64,000 bases of DNA from Nissolia schottii (lineage: Eukaryota; Streptophyta; Magnoliopsida; Fabales; Fabaceae), in assembly GCA_003254905.1 (NCBI GenBank), contig QANU01109454.1, forward strand, positions 396,309-460,308. Reading direction: 5' to 3'. Position numbers and translations under genes: made by a program. How positions within the stretch are numbered: the stretch's first letter is position 1; every line of letters begins with the position of its first letter. The notes below the pieces were generated by a model, which was not told the DNA's origin, ran no database searches, and saw only the letters and a list, made by a program, of their open reading frames with translations. This document shows, in pieces, positions 57,102-64,000 of this stretch.

Positions 57102-60060
57102 TCAAGGAAGGGAAGGAGAGCACAGGATTGATGGTGAATCAATTATTTACTTTGTCAATCTTTTATGGTATGTTCATGTTAAAAATAAAAGTATAAAAAT
57201 GGGAAATTATCTCATCAATCATAAAGAGGGTACATGTAATTTCTTCTTGCACATAATAAAACTATCCTATCCAATCTAATCGCTATGCAGCTTTATACGT
57301 GGGCTTTGTTCACCAACAAGCAGGAAAAACAAATCCAGATAATATGGGTGGGATATCTGTGGGGTGCACATGCCCCCGCTGCTTGTTATGAATTAATAAA
57401 GGATTAAGTACTGTACTATACAAGGTAAAAGCATGATGCTCACCAGTGCAATGCAATAGAATAGGGTATCCAAAAGTTGTGGTGAATAATTGCCATGGCC
57501 AATCGCATATATCAGACAACAAATCATTAGAGTTGTGAAATTAAATTATTCTAAAGATAACTTGATTTTTTTTTCTTAAAACAGCTTAAATTTCACCACA
57601 TCAATTTTCTCTTCATTTTTCATATTTATATTCAAACATGATAGATTCTTCCATTACAGTTTTTCTTGGGATAAAACTGTTTGTGATGATTCCCAAACAT
57701 GCACGAATACGAATTTGGTACAACGAATATGAATCTTTTGTTTGGTTACATTCCATTTTTGCATGTGTGTGATGAATCGGGTATTTTGCAAGAAAATAGA
57801 CGAGGGGCAGGGATTGAATTACACGTTGAATTGAAAGGCTCAATATATATTGTATCATGTAAACATGTCAAGGTCAACAGTACCATCGATATCTATATAT
57901 CATGGTACAATGGAAATTTGGAAACGATGGAATTAGTGAGTGTTGACTTTTTTTGCCTCTATTATTACACATGATGCTCTCCTCAGTCCTCACAAAATGT
58001 ATTTCCATTTTCAATCTTAATCACATGCCCATCAAGCTTTTTTGGCTTTATGCTCCTTTTTATGTCTCTCCTCATTACCTTTTCTCTAGAAGAGAAAAAA
58101 TTCCTTAATCACATGTTAATCATTACCTACTAACTAATTAAGTTCCTTTATCCGCACGAGAGATTCTTTTAACTCGCAGTTCGCATTGTCTACCTATAAG
58201 ATTTGTTATTCAAATCTCATTAGCAATGGATTGATTCAACATAACACTCCAGGAGGATGTGTGTTCTTTTTTTTTTTTTTTCCCCCTACTATGAAAGTGC
58301 TTGTCCTCTTCAATGTAATCTTATGGAGTAATGGTGAAGAAAGCCCGTCATTATTTGATTGAAAAATTCAATGTAACAAAATTAAAGACTTGCTCTGATA
58401 ACACTATTTCGGAGAAAACTAAACAAATGAAATGTTTGGTAGGCTTACTGAGACAACGGAAAACACATAGATATGGAAACATGAGAAACGTGTCTTTTGT
58501 ATTTCTACATTATAAAGGTGCAATAATTAACTAAAAAATTATCTCTAAACATGTTTTTTGTATTTCTCATTTTTAATACATAAATTAATCAAAATAGTTA
58601 TTTTAAAACAAAAAACAATTTTGAATTTTAATATCATTTTAAGCATATTTTTATCTTTATATTTTATATCCCAAAACACTTATTAAATGGTAGGAAAATA
58701 TTTGCTAACAAAACCCTCCCTTTTCGTCCAAAGAATGACGTCCAAATCGGACAGTTATTACGGTTGTCATGTAATGATGCCGTTAGCGAATTGCAATTAA
58801 GAAGAGCCCAAAGGTAAATCGGGCTGAAGCTGGAGCCCATTGTAACATCAACATGTGGGACCCGGGTGGCTAGTTGACAAGATGGAGTGGGCCCCAAAAA
58901 TGGGATATGACGTACAAGTGGCTATAGGGTAGTGAGGGCCGTGGGGACCTGCTGGATCTGCTTGAGAGGCCCTTCCTTCCTTCATTCAGGTTTAGCGTGC
59001 TAGCTAGCTCTATTAGCTAAATTGTAATTGCGTCTGTTTGGATGCAAAATGATAAGGGGGGCATGTGGGGCCCCTAAAACAACATTATTTCATTTATGAA
59101 TGAATCAGGCCCCGCTTCAAACACATCCTTTTCTAATGATGAGCATTTTCCTTGTTTCTGCTGTGCTGAGAATTGAGAGAATTGATTTGAAATTATGGCT
59201 ACACTTGTTAGCAGTTGCTGAAATTCAGCTATATATGTTGTTACCACACATGGCCTATATTAATCCATGTAGGGAAATGTTAATGGCATGTTTGCATTTC
59301 TTATTTAGAAAATTCTATCTAGAAAAATACATCAAATCAGTGTATAGAGATTATAGCATTAATTAATTTTTTTTATAGTTTTAAATTGATCAAATTTATC
59401 ATTCTAATTAGTAAATGTTAATTAAATTAGTTTTAGACATGTACAATGACTAACTTGATTGACATTTGTTAATTACAATGACAAATTTGATGAATTTAAA
59501 ATTGTGAGGACAAATTTAATTGATGTTGCAAACTCTAGAAACTGAAGTAATTGTTTATTCTTTCTAAATTACTATACTTAAGCAAATGAAAAGACTATAT
59601 GTTTGGATTTTTTTTTAAAGTAACAGTCATTTGAATAGTTTTAAAAACATGTATGGAAATTCTTAATTGCTTAGGTGTGATTTGATCTTGTGTGTGAGTG
59701 CTTAGTTTGTGATGTTCAGATGCTTGCCCATTTGTTTCATTTTGAAAGCTTTGCAATTGAAACTGAAACCATGGGGTATGAGTTCCTTTGTCTTTTGCTC
59801 TACATATATCCGACTTTTTTCAGGTTCCTATCACACGATAAAATTAATCTATAATTTTATCTCAATTTATTAAGAAAGCTAGCCTTAACTTTACTTTTCT
59901 GTTAAGTTTGTTACATATTCTACAGCTCAATGTATATAAACATGCACATGTGCGAGCCACATAAGAAAAAAAACAAATATGGATTATTTCACTTATTATT
60001 TGATGAGTCATGCATGTAAAATAATTTACTTTGATGACAATAACAGCTTAATGCTCTTAA
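57102..60060. other. BKI1-like gene upstream region and intergenic DNA
   Basis: No gene supported. Small ORFs on both strands (60-91 codons) have no recognisable content. Around 59350-59560 short TTGATCAAATTTAT/ATAAATTTG-type motifs occur in both orientations, a possible old MITE. A poly-T tract lies at 58267-58283. Confidence 0.45.
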
Positions 60061-62240
60061 TGCTGACGCCATTGAAATGTTGACGCCATTGAAGATGCTT
60101 CAGAGGTGTGGCTTAACCTCCGTGAATGTTTTTGCCAGTCCGATTTGCTCAGGATCTCTAAAAGCTCAAACAAGATCTTTACTCTCTTAGACAGGGAACC
60201 CCTTCTGTTGCTGATTTCATCACAGAGCTCACTGCTCTTTTGGAAGAGCTGGAGCACCACCGGCCCAGCTTCGCTTGCATTTGCCTTGTTCTTTGCTCTT
60301 CCATTCCTGGCAGTAACATCAACAATTTCAAGCTCCAATATCAAATTCTTCGTCTGCTCTCTAGTCTCAATGACCAATTTTCAGCAGTGGTTTCCTAAAT
60401 CCTTCTTCTGGATCCCCGTCCTTCTATGAACCGTGTGTTTTTGATGATTCAACAAGAGGAACGTCAACGTCTCTGCTCTATTTCTTTTTATGATGGCGCT
60501 GATGCCACTATAAATGCCGCCTATAGCGGTGCTCATGGACTCTGTCGTAAAAGCTATCCTGGTTCTGCCGGTCGTGGTGCCCCTCCTGATAGATCTCAAC
60601 TTTATTGCACTTTCTGTCATCGATAAGGTCACACTGCTACTGAATGCTTCCGTAAGAATGGGTATCCTCCTGGATCTTTTGATCGGGAGTCTCCTTCAGT
60701 CTACAATGTCACTGGAATTGATGGTGGTGATAAGGCTCCTGGCACCTTGGAGATGACTTATCACACACCCACTCTGTCTCTCTCATCCGATCAGGTTCAG
60801 CAACTCTTAGGTCTCCTCCAACGATCCACTCTGGCTATGCCTTATTGTGACCTCCCAACCGCACAACCCGAACTTGCTACTAACCCTTAGGTTACATTAA
60901 ACTTAGCCACCTAGCCCAATTCAGGTATAACCACCTAATATGCCTTATCTTTATTTATAAACACGCCCAATGCTCCGTGGATCTTAGATTCAGGAGCTAT
61001 CAGACCATGTTTGCTCAAGCCCATCTTCCTTTTATTATTTTCGTAAAATAAAGCCCATTTTTATCAAATTGCCTGATGGACGAACTATGCAAGCACAAAA
61101 TGATGGGAATGTGCATTTTTCTTCTGAATTGCATCTAATTAATGTGTTACATGTGCCAAAATTTTCCTATAATTTAATTGTTGTTTCAAAATTAGCTCAA
61201 TAATCTAATTGTTCACTAACTTTTGACTCTAGGCATTGTTTATATAGGATGCGAAATCCTTGAAAATGATTGGTTTGGCTAAGCAAATGGGAGGATTGTA
61301 TTACATGGTTGATATGAGTAACCACCCCTAATTTCACACCAATTACTAGTGATGATTTATGGCATTTTCGTTTAGGACATTTATCTCACCAATGACTCCT
61401 CAATATGAGTAAACGTTTTTCTTGCATTTCTTTTAATTCCAATCTATCTCTTCCATGTGATGTTTGTCACTTTGTTAAACAAAAACGTTCTCATTATGCA
61501 ATTAGTATATCCAATGCTAGATGTGCTTTTGAACTTGTTCATTTTGATATATGGGCCCCTATAAAACAACATCTATACATGGTCATAAATATTTTTTAAC
61601 CGCTGTAGATGATCACACTCGTTTTACTTGGATATATTTATTGCAAAACAAATTCGATGCACCTTACAAAGTGCAAATCTTTGTTAATTATGTTGAAACC
61701 CATTTCAATACTTGCATTAAATTTATTTGCAGTGACAACGAGCCCAGACCAAAACGACTCAAGTTTGATCCTCGTTCTTCAACATGTGTTTTTCTTGGAT
61801 TTAAAAATAGTGTAAAGGGATTCTTATTTTATAACATGTGGGATCAAGGTTTCAAAAGATGCCATATTTTATGAACTCATTTTTTCTCTTATAGCCCCAC
61901 AAACCTCACAGCCTAATTCCCAAAATTCTAATCCCCTCCTTGATCTCAATCTTCCCGCTCAGGCCTTTTCTTATCTGAGCCCAAAAAGCCCAATTCACAA
62001 TAACACCATCCCTATCTCATTAACCCAATCACCCACTTGCCTAATTTCCAACTCTGACCACATTCCATCTTCATCTTCTCCTTCACCTAACCCACTGCTA
62101 CCCTCATCCCAATCCTTACTTCCCAAACTCTCCCACCGACCACCATCCCAACTTCACGATTATGTGTGCTACTCTTCCCATGTGCTTAACGATCCCATCA
62201 CCTCTAGTGTTCGCTATCCACTGAAAGATTTTCTACTTTA
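60061..62240 (+). pseudogene. Decayed Ty1/copia gag-protease-integrase
   Basis: Across many frames: VWLNLRECFCQSDLLRIS and GTPSVADFITELTALLEELE (gag), ILLLDPRPSMNRVFLMIQQE, a zinc knuckle CTFCHR.GHTATECFRKNGY near 60610, a protease trace APWILDSGAI near 60970, LPCDVCHFVKQKRSHYAI (integrase zinc finger) and VHFDIWAPIK with VDDHTRFTWIYLLQNKFDAP (integrase core). After ICSDNE the text jumps to RPKRLKFDPRSSTCVFLGFK, so the middle of the integrase core is deleted. It ends at SVRYPLKDFL before reverse transcriptase. No LTRs can be assigned. It is a different copia lineage from the element at 37088-42079. Confidence 0.8.
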
Positions 62241-62295
62241 GATTATGTTTCACCTTCTCACAGAAGTTGTAACACCCCTTGTAGGAACAAGGGGC

Positions 62296-62358
62296 GTCTT
62301 AAGCGAGACATTTTGGGGAAGGTGTCTCGCGCGAGACACATGCATCTTGCACGAGACA
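62296..62358. repeat. GTCTCGCGCGAGAC palindrome cluster in LTR C
   Basis: GTCTTAAGCGAGAC (62296), the perfect palindrome GTCTCGCGCGAGAC (62324) and ATCTTGCACGAGACAC (62343) lie about 90-150 bp upstream of the TATA box, echoing the cluster at 26109-26280. Confidence 0.65.
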
Positions 62359-62444
62359 CACAGTGACTTAACTCTGCATTTTTTCACGACTGGGCGCATT
62401 TTTGCAGGCCCGGCCCGGCCCGGCCTTTTGGCCACTCCCTCGAC

Positions 62445-62453
62445 TATATATAG
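62445..62453 (+). promoter_or_regulatory. TATA box of LTR C (candidate)
   Basis: TATATATAG preceded by GGCCCGGCCCGGCCCGG and followed by a C/T-rich leader. Confidence 0.6.
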
Positions 62454-63455
62454 ACCCCCTCCCTCCTCCCCTCTTCTAATTCACTCACAGTTCAAACTCC
62501 TTCTTCCCTATTAGAAGAGTTTTGCTCACTTCTTTCCCCCTTAGTAGGCAGTCGTTCTTCCTTTAGAATGGCTTAGGATAGTAGGCCCTGGCACCGCCGC
62601 CGTGTTGGTGGTGGCCCACGATGGCCCACGGTGGTCCATAAGACGTTGTGGCGATGTCAGAGCACCGTAGCAATGCCAGAATCGTTACCGCGAGGCCTAC
62701 CATTGTTTCTCCTCTCCGCGACTTTTCAGGTGAGTGGCGGTCCCAGTGTGTCGGTGGTCCCACTTTGGTGGTCCACCAATTGAGTCAGTTGTGCCATTGT
62801 ATGCTAGGGTTTATTAAATGCCTCAGTTAGCTATAATATGTTAGTCACATATATGCATGATCATTAATTGCAATGTATGCCAAGTTATGCCATGTTATAG
62901 TATGCTATATTATATGTTTATGCCATGCTATGTTAGGACAAAGACTTAAGCCCTAGGTACCTTATCCTTAGAGATATTAGGCTAGGATTATACATAAGAC
63001 TTAATAATAAAGACTCCGATTTAGGGATGGACCTTAACAAGAGGCAGGTTTTGGCGTTAACAAGAGGCAGGTTTTGGCTAAGGTAAGACTTGGTACTTAA
63101 GATGTCCGTTGTGACGCACCTCTCTTACCTGAGAATATTGTCCTAAGTATGGGACCCTAGTCCTTAAGTCAAACTAATAAACAAAGACTAGTTAACTAGG
63201 AGACACTTATCATAACCAGTAGTCTTAGGCCTTAACAACTTGGGTAATTAAGACACTCCTTTTAAAAGACATCACAGACAGTAGATACTAGAGTAGATAA
63301 CCTAGAATAGTACGAGGTTTTACGATCTCATAAACCAAACCCACCAGTTACAGCATGCGTACCTTCCAGTTTTATAAGCCTAGGCTCCACAGTTACGACA
63401 TGCGTGCCGTGCCAGTTTTATGAGCGCCATGTTCCTCATATTAGGGTATGCATAC

Positions 63456-64000
63456 TGATAGGTGGATTTTATACCCTATTTTATTATTCTATAATTGAAC
63501 ATTGTATACTAAAAATGTGTAATTTTAATGCTTAATTAATATGTTTTGCACATTATCCTCTTTTGTCAGAAATTTAGAAAAATGCAATTTTAAGCACTAC
63601 TTTATCTTAGAATTTAATGTGTAGATTTCTTTTGTTCTTTTTTAGTTTTCTATTTTAATTGCAGAAAATAAATTGTCAAGAGGATCATTGAAGATTTGAA
63701 GGAGATTTGATAAGATATGAATTTCAAAGAAGAGATTTGAAGAGAAGATTGAGACCAATAAATTCAAGATTAAATTCAAATTCAAAAAGATTTGGTCAAA
63801 GATTTGCTGAGGATTTTTAACGCTGACTTTGCCACGGATTTTGCGCCAGGATGGAGATTGAATCTCGATTTGACCTCAACTACAAAGTTGTAGATCTATC
63901 TCTTAGCTTTAATTGGAGATTTGAATCACCTCAATCCGATATCTGTAGCCGAAGTTATCACGATTTCACTGACTGCTGTGCAAAAAGTGCGAGAATTACT
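63456..64000 (+). mobile_element. Start of an Athila-type LTR, cut by the window end
   Basis: It begins TGATAGGTGGATTTTATACC and is alignable by eye to the LTR at 25788 (ATAATTGAACATTGTATA, then GTGTAATTTTAATGCTTAAT). The later part (TTTTAATTGCAGAAAATAAA, AGATTTGAAGGAGATTTG) is the usual Athila LTR texture. The element body lies beyond the window. Confidence 0.65.

Larger units (their letters stand above)
62269..63455 (+). mobile_element. Probable LTR of a gypsy element (family C)
   Basis: It starts TGTAACACCCCTTG, a common start of plant gypsy LTRs. It has palindromes in U3, a TATA box at 62445-62453, a CT-rich leader and a long tail with repeated CTTAAGACT/AAGACTTA and AGTTACAGCATGCGTACC / AGTTACGACATGCGTGCC motifs (63348 and 63391). 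It stops where an Athila-type LTR starts. No partner LTR lies in the window, so both the right boundary and the family are inferred. Confidence 0.5.

Noticed and set aside
60057-60632. Minus-strand ORFs over the copia remnant
   Set aside because: The plus strand carries gag and zinc-knuckle motifs, so these are antisense shadows.
1-64000. tRNA, rRNA or known microRNA genes
   Set aside because: I looked for cloverleaf A/B boxes and conserved rRNA stretches on both strands and found none convincing; the only B-box-like text (42860) is part of a SINE-like fragment.

Overview
The window is plant nuclear DNA, very probably from a legume and possibly from soybean or a relative. It is AT-rich, it has intron-bearing genes with canonical GT..AG junctions, and most of it is transposable-element sequence of plant types (Athila-like Ty3/gypsy, Ty1/copia, LINE, Mutator-like, hAT and PIF/Harbinger). 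The species call is inference from repeat style. The sequence contains one long N run (10711-10785) and isolated single Ns at assembly joins.

Only three host genes can be supported, all on the minus strand. (1) A UBX-domain protein of the plant PUX3/PUX4 type lies at 31955-35074: four exons, 302 aa, with a SEP domain and a UBX domain, a predicted adaptor of the CDC48/p97 ATPase. (2) A probably mitochondrial AAA-type ATPase lies at 36507-48574: 13 exons, 579 aa, with Walker A split across an exon junction, Walker B, sensor 1 and an SRF arginine finger. Its introns hold a complete copia element, a 1.76-kb hAT element and a Harbinger-type MITE, yet every exon keeps its frame and splice sites. 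(3) A single-exon BKI1/MAKR-like regulatory protein lies at 55947-56936 (329 aa).

Layout: 1-4.6 kb is AT-rich intergenic DNA with two MITEs and the 3' end of a LINE. 4.6-7.2 kb holds a foldback repeat array split by a 2.33-kb LTR element with a gag remnant and a GC-rich interior. 7.56-10.57 kb is a 3.0-kb Mutator-like element with long inverted arms. 10.6-21.6 kb is mostly unassigned, pyrimidine-rich DNA with minisatellites. 21.6-24.4 kb has MITEs and an exact 847-bp direct duplication around one N, which looks like an assembly artefact. 25.8-31.2 kb is a broken Athila-like element: a 5' LTR interrupted by a solo LTR of another family, a primer-binding-site relic, gag, then an inverted gag-C/protease fragment. 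31.9-48.6 kb carries genes 1 and 2. 50.6-55.6 kb is a Mutator-like element carrying a decayed plant-mobile-domain gene and a second copy of the solo-LTR family. 55.9-57 kb is gene 3. 57-60 kb is unassigned. 60-64 kb holds a decayed copia body, a probable gypsy LTR and the start of another Athila-type LTR that runs off the window.

I did not find an obviously new biochemical system. The most unusual items are the copia element with TATTA...TAATA termini inserted antisense in the AAA gene, the Mutator-like element whose two arms encode the same Pro/Tyr-rich peptide, the hAT element with exon-like interior segments, the GC-rich coding-like interior of the short LTR element, and palindromic GTCTC(G)CG(C)GAGAC clusters shared by two LTRs.
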